Assembly (NCBI RefSeq): GCF_016808335.1
Contig: NC_053145.1
Span: 25,262,001 to 25,326,000, forward strand
Length of the DNA: 64,000 nucleotides
Source of the DNA: Panicum virgatum
Lineage: Eukaryota > Streptophyta > Magnoliopsida > Poales > Poaceae
Direction: 5' to 3'
The position numbers and the translations under genes were made by a program. The stretch's first letter is position 1. Every line of letters begins with the position of its first letter. The notes below the pieces were generated by a model. The model was not told the origin of the DNA and searched no databases. It saw only the letters and a list, made by a program, of their open reading frames with translations. This document shows, piece after piece, positions 33,760-45,601 of the stretch.

Positions 33760-34314
33760 ATATCACAGCACATATCACGTAAAAAGACATAATAAAGCGA
33801 GTACGGATGTTATTTATTACATTAATGACAAAATGTCTGATACAAATATGTGGAAGAGTAAACAGGTACAGAACACTCGGAAGCTGGGCGCCACAGGGAC
33901 GTCGACTGGGAGACGACCGTCTAGAAGTCCTTGAACTCCTGGTAGCTCTGGGTGAACTCCCTCGCGTCGCCAGGAACTGAGCAGCAGTAGAGTATCCCCA
34001 AAAAGAACAAGAGGAAAAGAGTAGAGGAGGCAAGTGTGAGTACACAACTTGTACTCAACAAGTATAACACAAACTATGAGGCTCTAAGGTTGGCTGACTC
34101 AACTGCATTAGCTTTTAATCTTGACAAAATTTTATTAAAGATAATTACTACAAGTGGATGAATTACCCTAAACCCATTTACATAGAAATTAATCAAAATT
34201 AATTATGAACTACTGAGAACCAAACCAAACCAAACCACCCGGGGAACCACCTTAATCAAAAGGAGATAACCCCACTAATCGAAAGGAGGATCTGGGCCGC
34301 TCATGACCATGAGC
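33760..34314 (-). repeat. LTR Q, 3' part (left piece)
   Basis: Tekay-type LTR lacking its last 80 or so bases, cut by R. It contains a mini-ORF last exon (33921-33976, 56 bp, ending YQEFKDF then TAG). It continues at 38168 after the solo L2 LTR. Confidence 0.82.
34310..34314. repeat. Left target-site duplication of solo L2 LTR (TGAGC)
   Basis: TGAGC before the LTR; TGAAC after it (38163-38167). Other LTR copies show the uninterrupted site CCATGAGCACGGCTAG. Confidence 0.8.
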
Positions 34315-36567
34315 TGTGACACCCTAGGTGTCTGCACAATAAAACTACATTTATTTCTTGTGCTTCATGTGTGAAATTGTTTGAGCAAGGGCCTATTTGA
34401 AAATTTTAAGGACCTTTGTGTAATTATGAATTATTCCAAGGTCAACTTTATAATTATATTTGAATAGGATGTGTGATTATAGATTTTGTGGAGGGTTTAT
34501 TTGAAAAATGTAGTGTAATCATTACTTGGCAGCAAAATTTATATTTCAGCCTAGATTTGATATGATATTGCCTTGGAAAAGACAAAAGTCCTTTGAATTC
34601 AAAATCCTTCTTATGTTTTCAAAATAACTCTTCAATCTTTTGTCAAATTATTTTTTGCACAACATCAAAGTTGTAGATCTTGAAAAATTGAATAACTTTC
34701 ATGTTGGGCACTTTTTCATTTGAGCCCTAGATTAAAAGTTATCTTTGTTTTACAGACTCATCTCTGAAATTTTCTGAAATCACAAAGCAGTCCACCTTCT
34801 CCTTCCTCCTGCCTGCTCCTCTGCTTCACGCCACCACTGTTCAGCGCCGCCCGCCGCTGTGGAACGGCTAGGAAGCCACATCCTGCTTGCTAAGCTTCTC
34901 CACGCATCGCGCCAGTGCCTCCACCGCCTTCTATTCCTCGCGCTGGAGCCTCCATCGCCTTGCCACGCGCCCAGAAAACCACCGCCGGCCGCCACCTCGC
35001 CGTCGCCGTGGCCCGGCCAAGATAGAGCCTCGGCTCTCAATCTCTCGTGCGCACCAGCACTACAAGAAGCCCCACAACCCGTTCCCCTTGTCTTTTCGCC
35101 ATTTCCCCAACCCCAGACCCCAGAACGCCGCCGCCGCTCCGCCCGAACACCGGCGAACTCGACGCTATCGTGAACCCGCCTCTCCGCAGCCTCTCCGCCC
35201 ACGCTGACCCCTCCATCAGCTGCGCCTCGACCTCGCGCAGCTCACCCACCCCTCCTCCTCGCCCAGAACCCGCCGGAGCCACCCCGCCGCCGTGTCCCGA
35301 GCTCCAACAGCCGCTGCTCGCCGTCGACACCCTAGCTCCGACCCTCCCCTCGACCTCCCAAACCACCCAGAGGTGCGCCTTGACTTCCTCTCGCTCCCAC
35401 GCCCCTCCACCCTCGCCGCCGACGATCGCCATCGCCGGATTTGGCCGGTCAACCCCACGCCCCTTCTCTGACCATGCCCAAGGACCTCTCTGTTAGAATT
35501 CTAAGAATCCTAGGGGGTTATCTGAATAGCCCTAGACTCATATGAATAGTGTCAGCAGGGACTTCTGTGTTATTTTGGCTATAAATTTTGAAATTCCATA
35601 GAAATTCATAGAAAAATCAGAAAAATGCAAATCTTTATGTTTTGGAATCCTCTTGAAGATATCTTTGCAGTAGAATCATAATATGTTGGGTGTTAGTTGA
35701 AAGTTTTTGCTGTAAAAATAGATTTGTGTTACTAGTGTTTAAATGCTAGTTGTTTTTATCTTTTTCTTAACTGATGATTAAAACCATGTCTTGCTGTGAA
35801 ATTTTTATGGTGATATATTCATGTGACCCTAGTGTTGCGATAAAAATTTTGTTGTCATTCCTTCTGTTTAGCTATTTCTTTGATTTAATACTTGTTAAGT
35901 GAGCTTTAATCATGTTAAATAGTCTCCTTGCTTAGAAAATCGTGGTAATTTTTGTAGAGCCTTGATTTAGTCATATGTTACTTTTTGTAAAATTTGAGCA
36001 CCAGTTCATGAACAGAACATAAGCTACAAATGAATTTTGTTAGTGAGCTGTCAGTTTTGTTTATTTTCTCAGAATTAATTATTTGTATATTAAATCATGA
36101 AAAATTTAAAGTAGCTAAGCTAGCTCTGTGTCGACCTCCTATTAAATGTCTAGCTTCTAGGATGCTCTGGTCTAACCTGTATAATTCAATCTTGTTCTAG
36201 GAGTTGTCTGAATAAATGATTTGTCCTGAATAAATGGCTACATGTTTTGGTATGACATTTGCAGGGTAGATCACTCTGTTTACCTTCTCTTTGATGTAAT
36301 TTTTTCTGATTTTACTACTGAATGTGTGCTGAATGGTTAATTTATTAGCAAACCATGTTTTACTTGCTATAGGAAACAACTACCACTTGTTTATGAAGTT
36401 AGTGAGCTTCTTTTGTGCTGTTGATCATGATGCCTTGTGTAGTTAGAAAAGTTAGTTATCTACTCTATAAACGATTGCCCATATACTAAGTTGTGTTGCT
36501 ATTTGTAGACTACAACTTTACCATGAAATGAGCATGTTTGTAATTTCATCTATTGCATTACATATAG

Positions 36568-36720
36568 ATACGACTGCTCTATCGGACGGAACATACGAGC
36601 TGATCCCGGAGTCTGAAGGAGGTGATCACGAAGCTCAAGTGAACGCCGCCGTACTGACTGAAGACCCGGACCAAAGTCCAGAAGAGCCCAAGGCTAATCT
36701 AGCTAGCGACTACCGAGAAG
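36568..36720 (+). other. L2 LTR mini-ORF, symmetric 153-bp exon (solo LTR)
   Basis: Acceptor ACATATAG, GC-donor AAG|GCAAGC, phase 1 on both sides, 51 codons without a stop. The peptide is acidic (ELIPESEGGDHEAQV, then EDPDQSPEEPKA). Confidence 0.52.
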
Positions 36721-37681
36721 GCAAGCCCCGGACATAACCTATATTTCAAATTATTACAATTTATCGTTATTACTTACTTGTGCATTTACAGTTCTTAGGA
36801 TTTGAATTGAAACCATAGTTGCATGATCCTAGGAACCCATGTACTGAACACTAGACCTGAGTTCGAATAATTGCTAAGCTTATAGGACCGGTAAAAGTCG
36901 AGTGATTGCCTGTCACTCGCGAGCTCTATAGGAATTGCTTGTTTACTTTCTGCTATCAATATAAGGACGACGGACGGGGTCATGTTCGATATCATGACCT
37001 TGTGTGAGACCCCGTCTATGTTGATGAACTTCCTAAGGTCGTGGTGTGTGGTAGTGCTGGTTATGTTTTTGAACGTACTAGCCACATGCCGTAAATATGG
37101 TACGCGGTAAGCCTAGTCACTGATCGGACTGGGGAGTGGATATACTGACACTCTCTCTTAGAGATAGGTTTTTTAATTATGTTTATGTTGATCAACACCA
37201 CGGGTGCAGGGAGGAAGTTGGTGCCCTGTAGTCGGGGAGAGTGTTCCTATCCACAAGCCGGAAAGAAAAGGCAAACGGTTGTTTGGGAAGGACCCGACGG
37301 TCTTCCAAACGTGTGTGTTAGGTCTGCCTGGCCAGGTTAACAAATTCGATTCGAATCGTCTGCTTCCCACAGTTTGGGACTGCTTGATCTCTTTGCCACA
37401 CAGAGTAACAAGAGCAACATTATTATGATCAATCTTGACGTTTGCTTAAAGATCTACCATGATTGAATAGTAGTTGCTTACATAGCATGGTTAATCAACT
37501 AGAATCTTGGAAGCTAAAATTTGAAAGTAAGGACCTACTCTTTATTGCTTTTCAACAAAAGGAAAACCAGAGCCTCACAGAACCCTACATAGTCTTGTTA
37601 GGTGGGCTATGTATACCCGTTGACGGTTATGTCTTGCTGAGTATTAGAATACTCAGCCTTTCTGTTGAAACCCTTTTTCAG

Positions 37682-37791
37682 GTATGAGTTTTGAGGACCA
37701 GGTCGCTAGTTTGTCTTGGCCCTGCTCTTTGCCTCCTGGCTGGTCCGTAGAGTGGGATCCGTCTTCGGCCGGCAATGACCCTGACGAGTGA
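37682..37791 (+). other. L2 LTR mini-ORF, last exon (solo LTR)
   Basis: Acceptor CCTTTTTCAG after a pyrimidine tract. Joined to 36720 in phase 1 it reads GMSFEDQVASLSWP... and closes ...NDPDE then TGA. The intron would be 36721-37681. Confidence 0.52.
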
Positions 37792-38162
37792 TACCTTGCT
37801 TGGGCTAGCTTGGTATACCTTTGCGACGTGTTGTAGCCGTCGTATTCTCTTTCCATTGCTTATCAAACTCTGAACTTAAAGTTATGGTTTGTATAACTAT
37901 TTTACAAGGTTTGGTTCTGTAATAATGGTTTGAACTGGTTTGTAATCACTACTGAGCTTGTGTTTGTAAAACATGTGGTTGTAATATCTCTGGACACACC
38001 TTCGTGGGGGGTATGCTTGTTCGATCCGAGAACCGGTGGTTGTATCGGGATGTTACCCGACAGACCAAGAATTGTTTCGTTTGAAGTGCGTTTGTGTCGG
38101 TATTGCCTTTATGGTGATGGCCAGTGCACTTGAGCCGGGATAATTCAGGTGGTTCTGCCACA

Positions 38163-38167
38163 TGAAC
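38163..38167. repeat. Right target-site duplication of solo L2 LTR (TGAAC)
   Basis: Matches 34310-34314 with one G-to-A difference. Confidence 0.78.
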
Positions 38168-38528
38168 ACGGCTAGTATACCAGTTTTACACTCTGCAGAG
38201 GTTGCACATCTTTACCCACAAGTCGTGAGCTACGCTAGTTGTTCATCACACTTCCGTAGGTGAGATGACTAGCAAACTCACTACGAGGCCGTTACAAAGA
38301 ATCTCGTTGTTAATGCGTAACCGCGAAGAGTTGGATCAGCGACGATGGGGCCCACCTCACGGGGGTACAAGCACGTAGCACAGACCAAACCGGAAGAGCA
38401 GGGACCATTGAAGCTTACCACCCTTGCCCCGCAGGTAAGTTACTCCAAACCAAAAAGACCAAATTAGTAAGCCAAGACCGTCCCATTCCAGTCTTGTGGT
38501 AGCGCTGTTGTCCCAGGTTGTCGCTCTA
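38168..38528 (-). repeat. LTR Q, continuation (right piece)
   Basis: Resumes the Q LTR after the solo LTR and stops where the 3' LTR of D begins. The intact arrangement GTCGCTCTATGAACC is visible near 2443, confirming that D inserted in Q. The rest of Q must lie beyond 64000. Confidence 0.8.
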
Positions 38529-41500
38529 TGTAACACCTGGTTTACAAAAGGACATAAACCGAGCAATCATGTACGTGCCAGGATCAAGTCACACGTATAT
38601 ACAACAGAATGAATAGTATATCACAGCACATATCATGTAAAAAGATATAATAAAGCGAGTACGAATGTTATTTATTACATAAATGACAAATGTCTGATAC
38701 AGAGTATGCGGAAGCGTAAAACAAGTACGAAAGTCTCGGAAGCTGGGCGCCACAGGGACGTCGACTGGGAGATGACAGCCTAGAAGTCCTCGTACTCCTG
38801 GTAGCTCCGGGTGAACTCCTCCGCGTCGCCGGGAACTAAGCAGCAGTAGGGTGTCCCCAAAGAGAACAAGAGGAAAAGAGTAGAGTAGGCAAGAGTGAGT
38901 ACACAACTTGTACTCAACAAGTATAACACAAACTATGAGGCTCTAAGGTTGGCTGACTCAATTGCATTAGCTTTTAATCTTGGCAAAATTTTATTAAAGC
39001 TAATTACTACAAGTGGATGAATTACCATAAACCCAATTACATAGTAATTAATCAAATTAATTATGAACTACTGAGAACCAAACCGAAACTACCAAGGTAA
39101 CCCCACTAATCAAAAGGAGGATCTGGGCCGCTCATGACCGTGACCACGTCTAGTATACCAGTTTTACACTCTGCAGAGGTTGCACATCTTTACCCACAAG
39201 TCGTGAGCTACGCTAGTTGTTCATCACACTTCCTTAGGTGAGATGGCTAGCAAGCACACTACAAGGCCGTTACAAAGAATCTCGTTGGTAAGGCGTAACC
39301 ACGAAGAGTTGGATCAGCGACGATGGGCCCACCTCACGGGGGTACAAGTTACGTAGCACAGACCAAGTTGGAGGAGCAGGGACCATTGAAGCTTACCACC
39401 CTTGCCCCGCAGGTAAGTTACTCCAAACCAAAAAGACCTAATTAGTAAGCCAAGACCGTCCCATTCCAGTCTTGTGGTTGCGCGGTTGTCCCAGGTTGTC
39501 ACTCTAATGACGTACGGTCCTTATGGAGAGTAGCTAGCACAAAACACAGTGCGAGCACCCTAAACCAGGTTTCTAGAAAAACATGTTTTAAGGAGACGTA
39601 AACCACTCAAGTACGGAGCACCGAGGGTAATGCTCAGAATTAAGTTGCATAAGACCATTAACAATTTAATTAAAAAGGACCATGTGTGAGAGCGCAGCAC
39701 CTAGCACAACTAACCAAAATGCAACCCAAGGGATATATATATAAAGGATATAAAGTGGCTAGAAAAGTCCTTATAGGCATACAGTATTAAAATGCAATAT
39801 GAAATTGTATTTAAAGGTGATAGGTGGTGTTCATGTTATACTTGCCTTCCTCAAAGTTCTCCTGCTGCTCAAACTGCTCTAAAGACGGTGGCTGCTCCGG
39901 GTACTGCTACTCCTCCGAATGATCAACGTCTACTCACGATCGCAACGCCAAAACAAGTCCAGCACATACACATACATGCAAACAAGAGCAAACACTAAGA
40001 AATAGTACAACAATACATAAAAACAGCAAACAAAACTAAGCTAAGACTATTTTACGCATTACAACAATCGTGTGGACATAAAGAACACCTAAACGGAGCT
40101 AGAACGCGAAAACTTGGCTTAAAATAAGATCTAGGGGGTTTCCTGCAAAAACCGGGGACCTATACATAATTAAACCTTAGTTCTAAGGGCTAGCGCGTAA
40201 AACTAACCCTCCAGGGACGGCGGACCCCAAATTACAAAAACTCAGGGTTCAAAACGTAAAAACCAGGGCTGATTCGCAATTACTTTTGAACTAAGTGGAC
40301 GGCGGGTTGATTCGGGAAAAACCCAGAAACTCTTTAGCAAAAACGCGTGATCTAATCTCAGTCGCGCATCTTGGATCGGACGGCCCAGGGGGGTTGGGCG
40401 CGCAGGGTTGGTGGCGCTCAATGCCGGCGACGGCTTTCAGCGGCGGTGCACGCTCGGGCTCACCGGAGTCGAGCAATCTCGGTCCTACGGGGATCAAAAC
40501 GACCGGCGCTTGGGTCAGGAAGGAACTACGTGGCATGTGTGATTCACCTGGGCCAAAAGCTGGGCACGAGCGGGTCTGTGGCAGTGCGAGCAGTGACGGC
40601 GGTGGCTCTGCGCGGCGAGGCTCGCCGGCGCAGGCCGTTCGGGGTCTCCAGCGTTCAGAAAGGGGCGCAAAAGGCCCGTGGAGCGTGCGCAGTGCATGGG
40701 CAACACAAAAGGGGGCTCGTGCGGGGCTGTGTGTCACTGCAGCGTGCTCATCACGGTGAGGCTGTGGTGCGAGCGGCGGCGGAGCGACGGTGAACGCCGA
40801 TCCGGCCTCAGAAAGGGCCTACGGGCCACTACAACTAGCGAAAAAGGTAGGGAGGGTCGGGCTGGTGCTCACCTAGGCTCGAACTCGAGCGGTGTAGCCG
40901 TGCAGGGAGGTTGACATCGATGGCGAGCGGCGGCGTGCAGGCAGAGCTCGTGGAGGGGTCGATGCAGGGGGTGCTCCGGGCCTCGGATCTCCTCGAGTCG
41001 ACGCGTGGTGTTGCTGCGGAGGTGTACAATGGGTCAAGTCGGCTGGAGGATCAACGGCAGTGAGGAATCAGGGCGGCGGACCGACTTGCCGGCTGCAGTG
41101 TCCGGCACAATTCTGGCCGCTGTAGGTGCTGAGGTCGAGCAAGATCGGCCTAGGTAGACTCTTGGCGTCGAGGCGGAGCTAATGCGCGGACTTTGCAGGG
41201 GTGGAGCTATAGCGAGGCGGCCGGTCCACGGCGGAGTAGGGCCTCGGCGAGGCGGGGCTGTGGTGGGGTGCGGCTGCTAGGGTTACTGGCGGCTGCGGAG
41301 GCGAGGATAGGGGATAGGGAAGGGCTGGGGTGCATTTAAAGGGGACGTCCGGGGATTTGGGCATGCGTGCCCATGCGTGATCCGGCGAGGATCGCGGCGG
41401 GTTGTTACCGTGCGAGGAAAACGGATCGTGCACCGGCGTCCGCGTGAACCAGGCTCCGTGGGGAACTTCTAGAAGGGCGATGGCGCGGGGCTGCTGACCG

Positions 41501-42121
41501 GTGGGCCTGCGGGGTTGGGGCGGTCCACGGGGCAGCGAGGCTGCGCGGTGCTACGGAACGAGCAGGCAGAGGCCGGTCGGCGTGGGGAAGAAGAAAGGAA
41601 GGTAGGGTAAAGACGCTGACGAGTGGGCCAGCGATGGCAGCGTCTGGGGGCGACGCGGGTGAGCGCTCTGTCGCGGGAGCGGGCGCTGACACGCAGGCCC
41701 GGCCTGTCAGTCGCACAACGCGTGACACAGGCTGAGGGAGGTGGTGCAGCTGGCCCAGACGCACGAGCGGGCCGAGCGCGGGGCAAGTAGGCCGCGAGTG
41801 GGGAAAAGGAAGGCCGGGCTGCTGCAGGGCCGGTTGGGCTGGTTTGGGTTTTCTATTTCCTTTCCTTTCTCTTTTCTTTTTCAAACCCCACTCAAACTAT
41901 TTGAATTCAAAACAAGTTTGAATTCAAACTCCTATGCACTCAACCAAAGTGAAACTTAAGCACCAGCATGAATGCACAAACAAGTTTAAACTTAGAAAAA
42001 TTTTAATTCCTTGTGAAACAAAATTAGATTAAATGCAAGGCTAAGCAAATAAACCTTAGAAATTTAAATAAAGCCTATTAAATTTTTTATTAAATGCTGA
42101 AATTTAAATTAGGGTGTTACA
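38529..42121 (-). repeat. 3' LTR of D (3593 bp)
   Basis: Termini TGTAACACCCT...CAGGTGTTACA on the minus strand, GC-rich block 40290-41850. Mini-ORF exons: last exon 38780-38835 (56 bp, open, ending YQEYEDF then TAG); 5' exon 39846-39929 (84 bp, in-frame 6-bp shorter, one TAG where others have CAG). Confidence 0.9.
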
Positions 42122-42137
42122 AACCCTACCCCCTTAT
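42122..42137 (-). other. Polypurine tract of D
   Basis: On the minus strand AAGGGGGTAGGGTT abuts the LTR start TGTAACACCC. Confidence 0.83.
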
Positions 42138-42157
42138 AGGAATCTCGTCCCCGAGAT

Positions 42158-42722
42158 TCAGCTGGACTGGCTAGCAAAGAGATCTGGATATGTCTTCCTC
42201 AGCTCATCTTCTCGCTCCCATGTAGCCTCAGCTTCACTATGATGCTTCCACTAGACCCGGCACATCTTGATGTGCTTGTTCCGGGTAACTCTCTCCGATG
42301 TCTCCAGAATCTTCACCGGATGCTCAGTATAGGTCAGATCTTCCTGCACCTCTAACCCATCCGTGGTGCCAGCTCCTCAGGTACTCGCAGACATTTCCTC
42401 AGCTGAGAGATATGGAAGACATCATGTACTCCGGAGAGATCAGTGGGCAACTCTAGGCGATAAGCAACTTCGCCTTTCCTCTCCAGCACCCTGAATGGAC
42501 CAATGTACCTTGGTGCTAATTTCCCTTTTATATTAAACCTGCAGATTCCCCGCATTGGTTACACCTTCAAGTACACATAATCGTTCACCTTGAAGGTTAA
42601 ATCCCTTCTGCTACCGTCTGCATAGCTTTTCTGCCGAGACTGTGTGATCCGCAAATTTTCCCGCACTACCTGTACCAACTGCTCTGCATCCTCAATAATC
42701 TCAGGTCTGAACACCTGCTTTC
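42158..42722 (-). pseudogene. pol: Integrase C-terminus and chromodomain (D)
   Basis: Homologous to 4913-5470, ending TGA at 42158-42160. Broken by a 1-bp insertion near 42725, a TAA after YLKV, a small deletion near 42360 and a TAG at 42251-42253 in the chromodomain (CAG in Tekay-1). The chromodomain core TWEREDELRKTYPDLF is still readable. Confidence 0.85.
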
Positions 42723-43934
42723 TCCAACATGATCCCAATACAGAGGAGTCCTGCACTTCCGACCATACAGAGCCTCGAAGGGGGATTTCTTCAGACTGGC
42801 CTGGTAGCTGTTGTTATATGAAAACTCAGCATACGGCAGGCACTTATCCCAACTGGTACCATACTGAATGGCACACGCTCTCAGCATATCCTCCAACACT
42901 TGGTTGGTTCTCTCTGTCTGCCCATCTGTCTGAGGATGGTAAGCGGCACTAAAACACAGCTTTGTATCCAAAGAGTCATGAAGCTGCTCCCAGAACCGTG
43001 AAGTGAACTGAGATCCTCTATCAGATATGATCTTCTTGGGCACACCATGCAGACAAACAATCCGGGAGATGTACAACTCTGCAAGTCTGGCACCGGAGTA
43101 AGTAGTGTTCACCGGAATGAAGTGAGCAACCTTCGTCAAACGGTTCACTACTACCCATATAGAGTTGTACCCCTGCTGAGTACGAGGCAATCCCACTATG
43201 AAATCCATCGTGATCTCCTCCCATTTCCACTCGGGAATCTTCAACGGCTGCAACAAACCGGCTGGCCTCTGATGCTCTGCCTTCATAGGCTGACATGTGT
43301 CGCAGATGGCCACATACTCGGCGACTGAACGCTTCATCCCGGGCCACCAGAAATGCTCCTTAAGATCATAGTACATCTTAGTACTGCCCGGATGAATAGA
43401 GTAAGCCGTATCTTGAGCCTCACTCAGAATCAACTTCCTGAGATCATTCCCCTCAGGCACACAAATCCGGTTCTTGTACCGCAAGGTACCATGGTCATCC
43501 TCTCTGAAATGAGGAGCCTTGCCTTTCTTGAGCAACTCACGACTCTCCTGCAGCTTCTCATCTTCCTTCTGATGTTGCCGGAGCTCTGCCTCTAGAGTGG
43601 GCTCTGCCTCGAATGCTGCACTCGAAGTATGATGCAGGAAACCCAGACTCAACTGCTCAAACTCCTTGCATAACTCTGGAGGCATCTGGAAAGCCATGGC
43701 CATGTTGACATAGCTTCTTCTGCTCAGAGCGTGTGCCACAACATTGGCCATTCCCGGATGATAGTGAATCTCCAGGTCATAATCCTTGACCAGCTCTAAC
43801 CATCTCCTCTGCCGCATGTTCAGCTCATTCTGCGTTAAAATATACTTGAGGCTCTTGTGATCCGTGTAGATATCACACTGCTGCCCGAACAAGTAATGCC
43901 TCCAAATTTTCAGAGCATGCACAACTGCAGCTAA
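42723..43934 (-). pseudogene. pol: RNase H (part) and integrase (D)
   Basis: Open frame from about 43922. YTDHKSLKY of RNase H, then the integrase zinc site (ending ICDTC), [15 protein letters not shown] and DGQTERTNQ. The frame is lost just after LYWDHVGE at a 1-bp insertion. Confidence 0.9.
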
Positions 43935-45015
43935 CTAAAGATCATGAGTGGGATAGTTCAGCTCATGCTGGTGTAACTGCCGTGAAGCATAAGCAATCAC
44001 TCTGCCCTCTTGCATCAGAACACAACCAAGACCATCCTTCGAAGCATCACAATACACCATGAACCTCTTGCTCTGGTCTGGTAGAGTAAGGACTGGCGCC
44101 GTAGTGAACCTCTTCTTCAGCTCATCAAATGCCATCTGACGCTCATCAGTCCATATGAAATCCGCATTCTTCTCTAGCAAAGAAGTCAAGGGCTTCGCGA
44201 TTTTGGAGAAATTCTCAATGAACCTCCGATAATATCCTGCTAAGCCCAAGAATGACCGGACTTCCTTTACCATTTGCGGTGTCTCCCACTCGAGCACATC
44301 CTTCACCATGCTCGGATCAACTGCAATGCCTCCCTTGGAGATGATATGACCGAGGAATGGAACCTCGTCAATCCAGAACTCGCACTTGCTAAACTTAGCA
44401 TACAGCTGATGCTCCCTCAATCTTTGCAGCACGAGCTTCAGATGAACTTCATGCTCTGCCTCTGACTTGGAAAAGATCAGGATATCATCAATAAAGATCA
44501 CCACGAAGACATCCAGATAATACATGAAAACCTTGTTCATTAGGTGCATGAAGAAAGCCGGGGCATTAGTCAAGCCGAAAGACATGACTGTGTACTCATA
44601 CAGCCCGTACTTGCAGGTGAATGTCGTCTTCAGAATATCCTTGGGACAGATCCTCAGCTGAAAATAACCCGAATGCAGATCAATCTTCGAGAATACACAA
44701 GCACCTCGAAGCAGATCAAAAAGATCCTCAACACGGGGCAGCGGATGCTTGTTCTTGATGGTAACTGCATTCAGATCCCGATAATCAACGCACATCCTCT
44801 TCGAACCATCCTTCTTATCTACTAACAACAACGGAAAAGCCCAAGGAGAAAAGCTGCGACGGATATAGCCCTTGGCTAGCAACTCATCAATGGTCTTCTT
44901 GACTTCCTCATGCTCTATAGGTGCCATGCGGTTGGGCCGCTTTGCAATAGGAGCTGTGCCAGGCAAGAGATCAATAGAAAACTCAATGTCGCGTTCAGGC
45001 GGCATACCTGGCAGA
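43935..45015 (-). pseudogene. pol: RT and start of RNase H (D)
   Basis: RT motifs [43 protein letters not shown] and FIDD; RNase H start VYCDASKDG. The frame ends at TAG 43935-43937, where Tekay-1 has GAG (Glu). Confidence 0.9.
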
Positions 45016-45601
45016 TCATCCTGGAAAGACATCCGGGAATTCAGACACCACGCGAATATCGTCCGTGGGTCTAGCCTCCATTTGATGAAGAAACCCCGAG
45101 GGTTCTGAAGCACTAACTGTGACCTGCTGGCCATCAGATGCTGACAAGTGAACTATCCGCTGAGCACAATCAATTCTGACTCCCCACTTGGCAAGAGTCT
45201 CCATTCCCAGAATCACATCAATACCCTTGGTGTCTAGCACCCTCAGATTAGCACTGAACTTTGCCCCCCTTATAGATACACTGACTCTGGAGCAGAAAGT
45301 ATGAGACCTCAATTGTCCTCCAGGTGAAGATACTAACAGGCACCTCTTTAATGTGCTAGTACGAATACCATGATGCTCAACAAAAGACTGTGTAATGAAG
45401 GAATGCGTAGCACCAGTATCGAAAAGCACTGTAGCTGGATATGAATTGACCATGAACGTACCAATAACCACATTGGGAGCCTCGGCCGCTGACTCGGCCG
45501 TAACGTGGTTCACCCTCCCCTGAAGTGGCGCCCTGGGCTGAGCTGGGCGCCCCTGCTATCCCGCCTGCACCTTCCGAGGGCAAGAGTTGGCGTAGTGCCC
45601 C
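45016..45601 (-). pseudogene. pol: End of gag zinc knuckle and protease (D)
   Basis: The knuckle is cut after its first half: only GHYANSC remains before the M insertion. A TAG at 45556-45558 replaces CAG. The protease is open from 45513 (active site [10 protein letters not shown]) and shifts frame at a 1-bp insertion near 45024. Confidence 0.88.

Larger units (their letters stand above)
34315..38162 (+). mobile_element. Solo LTR of L2 (3848 bp)
   Basis: Runs TGTGACACCC to CTGCCACA with a one-mismatch 5-bp duplication and no primer site, polypurine tract or interior. It is the only full-length L2 LTR in the window. It contains a GC-rich block (34860-35490), an AT-rich block and the two L2 mini-ORF exons. 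Formed most simply by LTR-LTR recombination. Confidence 0.9.

Noticed and set aside
34780..35496. ORFs of 100-149 codons in the GC-rich part of the solo L2 LTR
   Set aside because: Overlapping frames on both strands. The matching part of the other L2 LTR is missing, so conservation cannot be tested. One may be a first exon of the mini-ORF, but there is no evidence for which.
40291..41884. ORFs of 140-159 codons in the LTR of D
   Set aside because: They lie in the GC-rich block of a recognised LTR, in several frames on both strands, and are not kept in other LTR copies.
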